Shown here in pieces: positions 45,687-56,210 of a stretch of 64,000 nucleotides of DNA. The notes beneath the pieces are model-generated. The model was not told the DNA's origin, did not search any database, and worked only from the letters and a program-made list of their open reading frames with translations. A program made the position numbers and the translations under genes. This DNA comes from an uncultured Kordiimonas sp. GTDB taxonomy: Bacteria; Pseudomonadota; Alphaproteobacteria; Sphingomonadales; Kordiimonadaceae. The stretch's first letter is position 1. Each line of letters begins with the position of its first letter. Location of the stretch: contig CANNDZ010000001.1 of NCBI GenBank assembly GCA_947503575.1, positions 1,674,001 to 1,738,000 on the forward strand, given 5' to 3'.

Positions 45687-45721
45687 TGGGGCTGCCCGCT
45701 GGGGCGGCCCTTTTTCTTTTT
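45687..45721 (+). terminator. rho-independent terminator of rpsD
   Basis: GGGCTGCCC and GGGCGGCCC form a 9-bp stem (one T-G pair) with a short loop, followed by TTTTTCTTTTT. It begins 25 bases after the rpsD stop. Confidence 0.88.
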
Positions 45722-45754
45722 GTGATCAGCGGTTTGCTGGTTTAGGTAAAAGAC

Positions 45755-46030
45755 ATGGCCGTTTATGTTGATAACGCAATGATCCCGTTTCACGGGCTGC
45801 ATATGAACCATATGCTGGCAGACAGCCTTGAAGAACTGCTTGCCATGGCAACCCGATTGGGCATCGACCACAAATGGCTGCAATACGGCGGTACCCACCG
45901 CGAACATTTTGACATCAGCGCAGAACGCCGCGCGCTCGCGCTCGCCTTCGGCGCGCAGGCTATCACCTACCGCGAAAGTGGCCGCATCACATACCGCAGG
46001 CGGCAGGTGATGCTGTTGGCGGCCGAGTAG
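45755..46030 (+). CDS. DUF4031 family protein
   Basis: A 91-residue protein matching DUF4031: MAVYVDNAMIPFHGLHMNHMLADSLEELLAMATRLGID--WLQYGGTHREHFDI----RALALAFGA. The pattern of conserved His/Asp residues suggests an enzyme, but no activity is known. It stands alone after rpsD. Ribosome binding site is modest. Confidence 0.82.
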   Translation: MAVYVDNAMIPFHGLHMNHMLADSLEELLAMATRLGIDHKWLQYGGTHREHFDISAERRALALAFGAQAITYRESGRITYRRRQVMLLAAE

Positions 46031-46590
46031 GGCTATGACTAGGTTGTAGATTTGGGCAATGGCTCAAATTCTGTGCAAGAACAATAAGATATCGGCTTTT
46101 GTTGAACACAAAAAAGGCTTAGCAGAGCCTTGACGGTGTGCGTTTAAACATGGGGAACTAGCAAACCATGAACGAAAAAAGCGTTCATCCGAGGGATTAG
46201 TTGAGTCTAAAGCCGTAAACCAGTCAGTATCTGCACTTCCGTGAATAGCCGCTGCTGTATTGGTCCAGCCTTGGTTAAAGCAATGCACGCCTATGCCGTA
46301 TCGTACCTGTTAGATGAGTTGTTGGAATAACTTGGTACAGTTAATTCTACCGGTTTCAGGCCGACTTTGGTCAGCCATTGCGTTCGGTGCTGTTGCGAGT
46401 GACTAGTGGTTCTTTTCAACCTCCCTAGGGAACTGTCTGCTTACAGCGGAAAAAATCAGTGCAAACTGTTTTAATTACGATAATGCAAAAAGTTCTGTTT
46501 TATGGGATTATTCGGAGAACTAGGTTTTCTATCGCTCTGTAGGTGTGATTGCCCGAGCGGTTATGTAGGATGAACAGGCTGGAGAGTAGA
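46031..46590. other. AT-richer non-coding stretch before nuclease gene
   Basis: No gene is supported in these 560 bases. The base composition becomes AT-richer towards the nuclease gene. At about 46546-46562 the sequence TTGCCCGAGCGGTTA resembles the D-arm start of a serine or leucine tRNA, but no acceptor stem, anticodon arm or T-arm follows. It could mark a former integration edge. Confidence 0.4.
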
Positions 46591-47640
46591 ATGTTTAGCG
46601 ATCAGATCAAAAACTTGGCGGCACAAGTGGACCAAAGAAGTAGTGTCATCAATACCGAAGAGGCTACTAAAACTGCTTTGGTAATGCCGTTTTTGTCTCT
46701 GCTTGGTTATGACGTATTTGACCCGTTGGAGGTGACTCCGGAGTTCACTGCGGATGTCGGCACAAAGAGGGGTGAAAAAGTAGATTATGCCATATCTTTG
46801 GGCGGCGAACTCTCGATTTTGATTGAGTGCAAGGCTTGCAATTCAGACTTATCTGATGCCCATGCCTCACAATTATTTCGGTATTTCGGTACGACAGACG
46901 CTCGTTTCGCCATTTTGACCAACGGAATTCAATATAGGTTTTACACGGATTTGGACAAACAAAATCGAATGGATGAAAGACCATTCTTTATCTTTAACTT
47001 GAAGGACTACGACGAAACAACTCTCTCGGAACTGTCGCGGTTTCGTAAAGAAGTTTTCGACATTGACACGATTTTGGGTAAGGCTACTGGCCTCAAATAC
47101 ATTAATTTGTTGCGAGGATATCTGAAGTCTCAATTCGAGGAACCTGATGAAGATTTTGCCCGCTTTGTGGGTAAGCAAGTATTTTCTGGAAAGATGACGC
47201 AACAAGTCTTGGCTATGTTTCAAGGATTGACCAAAAGGGCGATTGAACAAATTGTTAAAGAGCGTCTAAGAGAGCGTTTTGATCATGTTTTGAAGGATGA
47301 GGAAACAGATTCTGCTCCTGAAGGTGAAGTAAATGATGAAAAAGTTGATAATCTGATTGTAACAACGGACGAAGAGATTTTAGGTTTTCGAATTATCCAA
47401 GCTATTGCGGCTCAAAAGACCGAGTCCTCCAGAGTATTCATCAGAGATGCCAAAAGCTATTGTGCAATTCTGTTTGATGATAACAATCGCAAACCCCTTG
47501 CCCGGCTTCACTTCAATTCTTCATCTAAGCGTATCAGCTTGTTTCACGATGATAACGACAATCTGTTTGAAGTAGCTTCTGTTGAAGACTTGTATCTCTA
47601 TCAAGAACAGATTTTAGCAACAGTGGACAAATATCTATAG
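46591..47640 (+). CDS. orphan nuclease with type I HsdR N-terminal domain
   Basis: A 349-residue protein whose first half (about 20-150) is an HsdR_N_2-type PD-(D/E)xK domain: a Glu in the early helix region, the Asp in GEKVDYAISL, and ELSILIECKAC giving the E-x-K pair. No helicase motor, HsdM or HsdS gene is nearby. The C-terminal half has a helical segment and a beta-rich tail (SYCAILFDDNNRKPLARLHFNSSSKRISLF) seen with stand-alone members. GGAGAG is 6 bases before the ATG at 46591. The gene is much AT-richer than its neighbours, so it is probably acquired. DNA cleavage in defence is inference. Confidence 0.82.
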   Translation: MFSDQIKNLAAQVDQRSSVINTEEATKTALVMPFLSLLGYDVFDPLEVTPEFTADVGTKRGEKVDYAISLGGELSILIECKACNSDLSDAHASQLFRYFGTTDARFAILTNGIQYRFYTDLDKQNRMDERPFFIFNLKDYDETTLSELSRFRKEVFDIDTILGKATGLKYINLLRGYLKSQFEEPDEDFARFVGKQVFSGKMTQQVLAMFQGLTKRAIEQIVKERLRERFDHVLKDEETDSAPEGEVNDEKVDNLIVTTDEEILGFRIIQAIAAQKTESSRVFIRDAKSYCAILFDDNNRKPLARLHFNSSSKRISLFHDDNDNLFEVASVEDLYLYQEQILATVDKYL

Positions 47641-47911
47641 TCATAAAGACAACCTTAGATGCAGCAAGCGATTGGCGTTGGCACTCGTCCATGTATAAGC
47701 CAACTAGACTCGCTGAACTTTCGAGGTCAGAGGCCAGTCATACCACTTCCCCAAAAGAGCCAAAGAAACAAATGGGCGGTGCGTCGTTTTGGTAATTTGA
47801 GGAGGGAGCAGGGCGATAAAAAGTCCAGTTCGAAATTATGAAATAAGACGGAATATACATTGAGTGAGGATAAAAAAGTTTCACCGATGGCAACTAAGTA
47901 CTAACGATATT
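47641..47911. other. AT-rich non-coding stretch after nuclease gene
   Basis: No supported gene. A 60-codon open frame at 47659-47841 has no ribosome binding site and no family resemblance. The stretch ends at the stop of the leftward racemase-like gene. Confidence 0.35.
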
Positions 47912-48595
47912 CTAAATAAGGACACTGTCGCCTGCCCAATCAAATATCGCATCGACATGAAGGAGGGCGCTGTCGAGCACTCGGTAGCCTGGGTCAAATC
48001 CGTCAAACGCTAGGCAAAGGTCCGTGCCTGCCAGCATCACAGCATCCGCGCCGCGATCCATCAAGGCCTGCCCTTCCTTGAAAAATAATGTCCGCTGGTC
48101 TTCGGTGCAGGTGCCCGCGTGTGCGATGGAAAAATAGGCGTCGCTCACATTACTAAAAGAAGCCCCTTCAGGATGAATGAGTTCAGCACTGGTGATACCG
48201 CCATACAGGCCGCTTTTCATCACGCCGTCTGTGCCCAATAGGCCAACACGTCTCAGGCCGCAGTTGGCGAAATATTCGTTGATGGCCGGAATGGCATTTA
48301 ACACGGGCAGGGGCGATATGGCGGTTAGTTCTTTGATGCAAAAATGCCCAGCCATGGAGGTGACGGCCACCGCGTCACTCCCCGCCGCCTGCAAGCGTTT
48401 TGTATAGTTCAGGAATATCTGCGCCTGTGTTTCGCGGGCACCTTTTTTGAAATTGCTGATCATTTCGCCGGTGTCTGCATGCACGATGGTCAGCTCCATT
48501 TTGGTGCCTGCATCCGCGTGGTGTTTCACCAGATTACGGTAATAAAATTCTGTCGCGGCGGGACCGATACCGCCAATCAGGCCAATATGCTTCAT
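47912..48595 (-). CDS. aspartate/glutamate racemase-family protein without catalytic cysteines
   Basis: A 227-residue protein with the family N terminus KHIGLIGGIGPAATEFYYRNL. At the first catalytic position, where CNTxH is normal, it has TSMAGH (T79), and at the second, where GCTE is normal, it has GTDLC (G190-T191). Both expected cysteines are therefore replaced, although C86 and C194 lie close by. It may not be a racemase, or may use displaced cysteines. It is upstream of nothing on its strand and next to a PLP gamma-family enzyme. Confidence 0.8.
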   Translation of the reverse strand: MKHIGLIGGIGPAATEFYYRNLVKHHADAGTKMELTIVHADTGEMISNFKKGARETQAQIFLNYTKRLQAAGSDAVAVTSMAGHFCIKELTAISPLPVLNAIPAINEYFANCGLRRVGLLGTDGVMKSGLYGGITSAELIHPEGASFSNVSDAYFSIAHAGTCTEDQRTLFFKEGQALMDRGADAVMLAGTDLCLAFDGFDPGYRVLDSALLHVDAIFDWAGDSVLI

Positions 48596-48700
48596 GTGTC
48601 TTCTCGCTTTATTTTGCCGAGAATTACTGCTGAAGTCACATGCTGCAAATGAAACTATCTTGTGTATTTGATTAGCTGCGGTTTGCCGCCGAGGTTAGGC

Positions 48701-49879
48701 TTATGCTTGGGACAGCGAAACATTTATATCCTGAAGCAAGTCTTTGATGTTTTCGATCCCTACAGACATTCGTACGAGGCCAGGTTGTATTCCTTGAGCC
48801 AATATGTCTTTTTCTGACATGCGTGCCCTAAACATGGCTGCCGGTTGGACAACGAGCGTGTCCACGCCGCCAAGGCTGGGCGCGTTGAGACAAAGATTGA
48901 GTCCAGCGATAAATTTCTGTGCAGCGTCATATCCGCCAGAAAACTCAAATGACAGCATGCCGCCGTGTCCTATCATTTGTTTTTTTGCCAGTGCATGTTG
49001 GGGGTGTGTCTTTAGACCAGGATAGTAAACCGATTTGATTGCAGAACTGTTCTCAAGCTGAGAAGCGATGTCCATTGCATTTGAATTATGACAATGCATC
49101 CGCGACTGAAGGGTTCTTATACCTCTTAACCCAAGCCAGGCGTCAAAAGGTGCGCCAATTGGGCCAAGGTCCATGCTGATGCCCCAAATCGCTTCTATGC
49201 ATTGGCGTGAGCCCACAACGGTGCCTGCCAAGAGGTCATGATGGCCACCGATATATTTCGTGGCACTATGGACAACAAGATCAATTCCCCAATCCAGAGG
49301 GCGTTGATTGATGGGGCTGGCAAGGGTGTTGTCGCAGACTGTAACAATACTGGCTGCTTTTGCTATTGCACTCACGGCTGAAAGGTCGGTTATTGTCATT
49401 GCCGGATTAACAGGGGTCTCTAAGAGTATCATCTTGGTATTTTGCATTATTTCACTGGCAAATGCTCTTGGTGAAGTCTGGTCCACGAGGGAAACCTCGA
49501 CACCAAAACGTTTGAGGAAGCCTGTCAGAAAGCTGTTCGTTGCGCTGTAGTGATTGCGCTGTGCAATAACGTGGTCGCCGCTACTTAAGAAAGTCAGCAG
49601 GGTGGTTGTGATGGCTCCCATGCCTGAGGACAGGATCATGCCGGCCTCAGCGCCTTCCAGTTGGGCAACAACCTCGGCAAGTCGCGCTGCGTTTAGGTTG
49701 CCATGTCGCCCATAGAAATCCGTGTTGAGTGCTTCAATGGCATGGTCCGCAAACTCTTGGGATTCTTTAAAGTAATAGGAAACAGATTGATGAATGGGCG
49801 GCGCCACGGATTTGTCCTTTGCCAATATCCTGTCTGCGTGAAGGGCAATGGTTGCCGCATCTAGTGTCTTCGTTTGCAA
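48701..49879 (-). CDS. cystathionine gamma-synthase/lyase-family PLP enzyme
   Basis: A 392-residue Cys/Met-metabolism PLP enzyme. The PLP Lys is at about residue 208 in HSATKYIGGHHDLLAG; the SSGMGA phosphate-binding segment, the CDNT Asp and Tyr/Arg in DFYGRHGN are present. The family includes cystathionine gamma-synthase, gamma-lyase and methionine gamma-lyase; which one is open. I chose a TTG start at 49879 because AGGAG lies 6 bases upstream; a TTG at 49900 lacks a site. It diverges from an AraC regulator that may control it. Confidence 0.88.
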   Translation of the reverse strand: MQTKTLDAATIALHADRILAKDKSVAPPIHQSVSYYFKESQEFADHAIEALNTDFYGRHGNLNAARLAEVVAQLEGAEAGMILSSGMGAITTTLLTFLSSGDHVIAQRNHYSATNSFLTGFLKRFGVEVSLVDQTSPRAFASEIMQNTKMILLETPVNPAMTITDLSAVSAIAKAASIVTVCDNTLASPINQRPLDWGIDLVVHSATKYIGGHHDLLAGTVVGSRQCIEAIWGISMDLGPIGAPFDAWLGLRGIRTLQSRMHCHNSNAMDIASQLENSSAIKSVYYPGLKTHPQHALAKKQMIGHGGMLSFEFSGGYDAAQKFIAGLNLCLNAPSLGGVDTLVVQPAAMFRARMSEKDILAQGIQPGLVRMSVGIENIKDLLQDINVSLSQA

Positions 49880-49929
49880 TTGCTGCTCCTGTGCGATCAA
49901 TTAGTGGTGTTAGTTTCGTCTATCGTATA

Positions 49930-49955
49930 CTGGCCTAATCGGTTAATCTGGCCAG
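49930..49955. promoter_or_regulatory. candidate operator between PLP enzyme and AraC gene
   Basis: CTGGCC occurs at 49930-49935 and again at 49948-49953, 18 bases apart, and the second copy extends into GGCCAG, making an inverted partner. Two same-orientation half-sites in a short divergent intergenic region are the usual layout for AraC-family regulators. Binding is not shown. Confidence 0.4.
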
Positions 49956-49975
49956 ATATTCATTGATCGGGTCAC

Positions 49976-50737
49976 ATGGATACTGGAATGAAACAATCCC
50001 TCGCTGCGCCGGTACAAAAGATTCCGCGGCCGGTTGTGCTATTTGCAAAAACATATGAAGACGGGACCAAGGTTAATCTGCATTCTCACCCGCGCACCCA
50101 ACTGCTTTATGCGACGTCAGGTGCGATGCTGGCGCAGACGGATGACGGAAGTTGGGTCGTGCCCACCGGATATGGACTGGTGATCCCAAACGGAGTTGCT
50201 CATGAGGTAGATATGTGCGGCGCGGTAGCACTCCGCTCTGTTTACATTCAGCCCTCGTTTTTTGCGACGGGTAAGCCGTCAACGCTTGTGGTGATAAAAG
50301 TATCAGACTTGCTTAGCGTCGCGATTGATCGATTTGCCGAACGGCCGCCAATGTATGAAGAAAAAGATATTGCTCACTATTTGGCGAATATCATTGCAAT
50401 CGAAATCGTCGGCACACCTAGTGCTCCATACGCAATTGCCTTTCCGGCCAACTATCGGTTGAGAGGTATCTGTGAACGGCTTTTAGCGCAGCCGAAGCTC
50501 CGGCAAACGATAGACGATTGGGCAATAGAAGCAGGCATGAGCCGCCGCGCCTTTACACGTGCTTTTAAAACGGAAACTGGGATTACTTTTGATCGCTGGC
50601 GTCAGCGTCTTCGATATCAAATTGCTACAGCACAATTGGCCAAAAGTATCGTGCCAGAACAAGTGGCCAAGCATGTTGGATATGGCTCCGCCGGTGCCTT
50701 AACGACCATGATGAATAGGCTGGAAGGTCATCAATAA
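49976..50737 (+). CDS. AraC-family transcriptional regulator with cupin N-terminal domain
   Basis: A 253-residue regulator. The N-terminal cupin-like ligand domain (HSHPRTQLLYATSGAMLAQTDDGSWVVPTGYGLVIPNGVAHEV) is followed by two helix-turn-helix motifs (TIDDWAIEAGMSRRAFTRAFKTETGITFDRWRQRLR and a second around EQVAKHVGYGSAGALTTMMNR). It is divergent from the PLP enzyme with about 95 bases between them, so it probably controls that gene in response to an amino acid. ATGs at 49976 and 49988 are both possible. Confidence 0.88.
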   Translation: MDTGMKQSLAAPVQKIPRPVVLFAKTYEDGTKVNLHSHPRTQLLYATSGAMLAQTDDGSWVVPTGYGLVIPNGVAHEVDMCGAVALRSVYIQPSFFATGKPSTLVVIKVSDLLSVAIDRFAERPPMYEEKDIAHYLANIIAIEIVGTPSAPYAIAFPANYRLRGICERLLAQPKLRQTIDDWAIEAGMSRRAFTRAFKTETGITFDRWRQRLRYQIATAQLAKSIVPEQVAKHVGYGSAGALTTMMNRLEGHQ

Positions 50738-50790
50738 GGGGCTCAAGCAGTGTGCATTTTCGTCGGCTTTAATATAAACGGACACGCCGA

Positions 50791-51558
50791 TTAGTTGGGC
50801 TTGCGGAATTTGGCGATAAAGCGCTGGCTGCTGTCACGGCCCGTCGGCAATTCCCTGAAATGAATGGTCTGCGGGTCGTTTGGGTTGGCCAGAATATCCG
50901 ACGTGCCTGCCAGTTCGAAGCCTGATGACGTAACATCATCTACGGCGTTTTGCAGGGTCGCTCGGTGCCATTCCGCGCTATCTTCGCGGCGGGTCCCGTT
51001 GGGCGCCTGATGGTCGATAACAACCAGAATGCCGCCCGGTTTCAAAAGACGAAAAGCTTTATCAAAAAAGACAGATGCTCGCGCTGGGCGTCCGTTACCG
51101 GCATTTTCGCTGTAATGCATGTGATGATAAATCAGGCCCAGAAAGACCATATCAAGGGTTCCGTCCTTGCCTTCAAAATCCTGAATTGACGTCACCGCTG
51201 GTTCAACGTTGCCCAGCATTTCATAGCGGGGCTCTAGTCCATCTCTCAGGCGTTCCCAACCGCGTTCGCTTATTTGGGCATAGACCTTACCTATTGGGCC
51301 AACCGCCTCGGAAAAAAGCGTGGTATAATACCCCGTTGCAGAAGCATGGTCCCAAATTTTCATCCCTGGCTTAATATCCAGATACGCCATTACTTCCTTC
51401 GGCTTGCGGCCTGCATCGCGCGCGATTTGTGCGGCTGGGCGATCTGGCATAGCCTGCGCAGCGCTGGCGTGATGGCTTGTCTCCAGGGCCATGCTGCCGG
51501 CAAAAATAGCGGCCGCCACAAGAAGTGCTCTAGTGCAGGTTTTTAGCGGTCGGATCAT
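50791..51558 (-). CDS. exported methyltransferase-fold protein
   Basis: A 255-residue protein with a signal peptide (cleavage near ASA) followed by a class I methyltransferase-like fold: KPGMKIWDHASATGYYTTLFSEAVG is motif I (without the full GxGxG), then LDMVFLGLIYHHMHY and FRLLKPGGILVVIDHQAP. It resembles the COG4798 predicted methyltransferases. S-adenosylmethionine is not expected in the periplasm, so it may not be an active methyltransferase. A paralogue lies at 62633-63514. Confidence 0.8.
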   Translation of the reverse strand: MIRPLKTCTRALLVAAAIFAGSMALETSHHASAAQAMPDRPAAQIARDAGRKPKEVMAYLDIKPGMKIWDHASATGYYTTLFSEAVGPIGKVYAQISERGWERLRDGLEPRYEMLGNVEPAVTSIQDFEGKDGTLDMVFLGLIYHHMHYSENAGNGRPARASVFFDKAFRLLKPGGILVVIDHQAPNGTRREDSAEWHRATLQNAVDDVTSSGFELAGTSDILANPNDPQTIHFRELPTGRDSSQRFIAKFRKPN

Positions 51559-51808
51559 GGTTCCCTCCAGCTCCGTGCCTATGCGCCCATAATTTGCCTG
51601 GTCGCGGTTTATTATCTAACGCTGTCAGACAACCTTGGACCGATTGTGGCGTCTATATCAATCTTTGTTACACGGTGTATGTTGGTGTCAAGCGTATGAT
51701 GATCATAAACTATTGATTTAAATTCTATATTTCAGATGATCCGTGGCTTTGGTAAGCTGAAGTCACAGAAATGTGTTTATCAACCACACCCATAAAGGAC
51801 CAATCAGA

Positions 51809-52306
51809 GTGACCTTGGATATCTACCATCCGCTTCGGCCCGTGCGCAATAAAGATGCAGACGGGCTTTTTGGCCTGATTGAGCGATGTTTCGCAGAATA
51901 TGACGGCGTCTTTGTCGAGCGGGACGGTCTGGATGCCGACCTGAAAATGTATGCCACGTTTCTGGAGAACATCGCTGGTGAAGGGTATGTGATTGATGAC
52001 AAGGATCAGATTGTGGCGCTGGTTTCCTGTGCGCCGCTGGATGAGAGGCGGTACCAGCTTAAGCGGCTTTATCTGGACCGCAGTTTGCGGGGCAAGGGCC
52101 TGTCGCAAAAAATGCTCGCGCTTGTTGAGGCGCGTGCCGTCGCTGCGGGTGCGGCATCATTGGAATTATGGTCCGATACGCGGTTCAAGCGCGCGCACCG
52201 CTTTTATGAGCGGGAGGGGTTTGTGCGGCAACAGCAAACCCGCGACTTGAACGACATTTCAAATACAACCGAATATCAATTCATCAAGCCGTTGCCCTTC
52301 GGGTAA
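51809..52306 (+). CDS. GNAT-family acetyltransferase
   Basis: A 165-residue N-acetyltransferase-fold protein: beta strands and helix PLRPVRNKDADGLFGLIERCF, then LKRLYLDRSLRGKGLSQKMLALVEARA with the acetyl-CoA-binding RGKGLSQK loop, and ending with HRFYEREGF. The acceptor substrate is unknown. A GTG at 51809 has AAGGA 9 bases upstream and is chosen; an in-frame ATG at 51773 would add 12 residues. Confidence 0.78.
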   Translation: MTLDIYHPLRPVRNKDADGLFGLIERCFAEYDGVFVERDGLDADLKMYATFLENIAGEGYVIDDKDQIVALVSCAPLDERRYQLKRLYLDRSLRGKGLSQKMLALVEARAVAAGAASLELWSDTRFKRAHRFYEREGFVRQQQTRDLNDISNTTEYQFIKPLPFG

Positions 52307-52455
52307 ACCCGCCAAAAACCAGCCCGTGTGCTGATATCCGGGCAATAAGCGGCAATAGATGGGCTGTTGGTATTTTGTCCATAAATTTTAGCCGCCAATT
52401 TTGCTTGCGGTTGATCGTGCCGGGTCGTAGGCTTGCGCCATCATTTTAACCGTTC

Positions 52456-54425
<1,970 letters not shown>

Positions 54426-54451
54426 GCCGAGTAAGTCTTTCTAGCAAACAA

Positions 54452-54488
54452 AAAGGAGCTGGGGCAGCGATGCCTCGGCTTTTTTTTG
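54452..54488. terminator. bidirectional terminator after thiC
   Basis: AGCTGGGGCA pairs with TGCCTCGGCT around a GCGA loop, with T-runs on both strands. It serves thiC and the convergent lipoprotein gene. Confidence 0.8.
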
Positions 54489-54512
54489 TATTGTCTGCTG
54501 ACAAAAAGACGA

Positions 54513-54965
54513 TCAGTTTTCGAAAACAAACGATTTTTCGACCTGATAAAACTCCTGGCCTTTAACCGCCGCCAATTTGTACGTTAGCTCCACGCCCGGA
54601 ACAATCGGCACCAGCAGAACATAGTAGCCGGGCGACAGTTCATTCATTGTCTGCATGTGCACGGGTTCATCGCTCATCGGGCCAAACAAGAAAACCGTGA
54701 CCTGCGCGTTCCCGACGGGGGCGCCGTTTTGCTCCTCCAGCTCAAAAACCAACAGCCGCACTTCAGGGTCACTGTCATCGGGTATGGCCTCTATTGAACT
54801 GACCCAGTTTGATTGCACGAGCACGTCTTCTTCTTGCGCGCCGGAGGTTGATGATTGCTCATCCGGGCCGTTTCCGCATCCAGTTAAGGCGAGGGCTAGT
54901 AAAACGAAGGCGGTTGCCCTGAATGCTGCGGCTACCAGGGCGGCGGGTGGTTCTGTCCAATTCAT
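54513..54965 (-). CDS. small lipoprotein, possibly YtkA/FixH-like
   Basis: A 150-residue protein. The lipobox ALTGC follows a hydrophobic segment, so it is a predicted lipoprotein. The mature part has one beta-rich domain with NGAPVGNAQVTVFLFGPM and ELSPGYYVLLVPIVPGVELTY, which resembles the YtkA/FixH-type Ig fold found near cytochrome oxidase and copper genes. No such genes are adjacent here. The ATG at 54965 has AGGGG 8 bases upstream; longer in-frame starts up to 55130 do not make sense for a lipoprotein. Confidence 0.62.
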   Translation of the reverse strand: MNWTEPPAALVAAAFRATAFVLLALALTGCGNGPDEQSSTSGAQEEDVLVQSNWVSSIEAIPDDSDPEVRLLVFELEEQNGAPVGNAQVTVFLFGPMSDEPVHMQTMNELSPGYYVLLVPIVPGVELTYKLAAVKGQEFYQVEKSFVFEN

Positions 54966-55102
54966 GGCGTTAACCCCTGTATTGTATAGCGTTTGATCGA
55001 CGCTATCGTAGTTTGCCGTGTTTGTGAAGCAACACCCGGCGGTGTGTGCTATGCCATAAAGCTGAAATGCCAACATGGACACAATGAGCGAAGAGGGAGT
55101 GT

Positions 55103-55588
55103 ATGTCTGGCGATACTTTAGCCAATCCAAAAGCTGGGGACTATCATCTGGCGCAGTTGAATGTGGGCATCATGCGTGGCCCTCAGGACAGCCCCGAAAT
55201 GGCGGAATTTATGGGGGCGCTGGATGCCATTAACCTGCTGGCGGAAAGTTCGCCAGGGTTTGTCTGGCGATTGCAGGACGAAACCGGTAACGCCACCAGC
55301 ATCAGCGTGTTTGACGATGATACGCTTGTGAACATGAGCGTATGGCAGGACCGCGACAGCCTGTTCAAATATGTCTATAACTCAGGCCACACGCACTATA
55401 TCGGGCGGCGCAAGGAGTGGTTTGAAATGCCTGCTGAGGCGCACATGGTATTGTGGTGGGTGCCGGCGGGGCATGAACCCACCCCCCTTGAGGCAAAAGA
55501 GCGCCTGATGCATCTGCGCAAACATGGCCCGACCGAGCATGCCTTTACCTTCAAACAGCATTTTCCTGTACCGGTTTTGCAGGACTAG
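55103..55588 (+). CDS. DUF3291 domain protein
   Basis: A 161-residue protein with the DUF3291 pattern: YHLAQLNVGIMRGP-DSPEMAEFMGALDAINLLAE-SPGFVWRL, TSISVFDDDTLVNMSVW, and the C-terminal AHMVLWWVPAGHEPTPLEAKERLMHLRKHGPTEHAFTFKQHFP. The family is dimeric alpha/beta-barrel-like with no known reaction. GAGGGAG lies before the ATG. A broken paralogous copy of its last third lies at 56211-56393. Confidence 0.85.
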   Translation: MSGDTLANPKAGDYHLAQLNVGIMRGPQDSPEMAEFMGALDAINLLAESSPGFVWRLQDETGNATSISVFDDDTLVNMSVWQDRDSLFKYVYNSGHTHYIGRRKEWFEMPAEAHMVLWWVPAGHEPTPLEAKERLMHLRKHGPTEHAFTFKQHFPVPVLQD

Positions 55589-55627
55589 TAAAGTAGCCAA
55601 GTCTTAGAGAAGGCAGAAAACCACCGC

Positions 55628-56113
55628 TTATTTGGCTTTTGTAGCTGGTGCTTTGTCCGACCTTGCAGTAGCTTTTTTCGCGGGCTTTTCTTTTGGGTTT
55701 TCGGCGGGTTTTTCGTTGGGCTTTTGGGTGGGTTTTTCCGCCTCGGTCGCATCTGCCGGCGCGCTGGGCGCGTCATCGTACCGGCCTGTTACCGGGTCAG
55801 ACGCGGCAGGCGACAGGGTGAAAGTGTCGGTAAACAAGGCAATTTTCAGCGTTTGATGATTATCCGCCTGTGAAAGCTGGCACCGCGCCGTGCCGGTGAT
55901 CGCCGTGTCTTTCAGCTGGAAGGACACGGTCCAATCCGTGCCAACCCCGCCGGGGAAGCTGTATTTTTTGTTGCGGGTCGTCAGGCTGTCAGAAAGCGCG
56001 TTGTCCTGTATCAAGGGGTGCACGTCCCCGCCGACAGTTACCGACAGCGTGACATCCTTAATGGTTGTGCCGCATTCGTTGCGGATTGAAACATACCCGG
56101 TTAGGTCTGGCAT
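55628..56113 (-). CDS. hypothetical protein with Pro/Lys/Glu-rich tail
   Basis: A 161-residue protein. The first 105 residues look beta-rich (YVSIRNECGTTIKDVTLSVTVGGDVHPL, WTVSFQLKDTAITGTARCQL) and may form an Ig-like fold with two cysteines. The last 55 residues are low complexity with repeated PxEKPAxxPKEKPA-like units and a basic end. No signal peptide is visible. I do not recognise the family. A GGGGG-type site precedes the ATG. Confidence 0.5.
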   Translation of the reverse strand: MPDLTGYVSIRNECGTTIKDVTLSVTVGGDVHPLIQDNALSDSLTTRNKKYSFPGGVGTDWTVSFQLKDTAITGTARCQLSQADNHQTLKIALFTDTFTLSPAASDPVTGRYDDAPSAPADATEAEKPTQKPNEKPAENPKEKPAKKATARSDKAPATKAK

Positions 56114-56210
56114 TCTTTGGCCCCCATCATTACGTTGTCATCACCATAACACCCTTGCCGCACCAATGGCTATCACCCAAAACACCAAAACCTCTGATTT
56201 GAATTTCCTA

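Noticed and set aside
46546-46575. tRNA-like D-arm sequence before the nuclease gene
   Set aside because: Only a GCCCGAGCGG-type stretch matches; no acceptor, anticodon or T-arm can be folded around it.
47659-47841. 60-codon frame after the nuclease gene
   Set aside because: No ribosome binding site, no hydrophobic or domain pattern, and it lies in AT-rich non-coding DNA.
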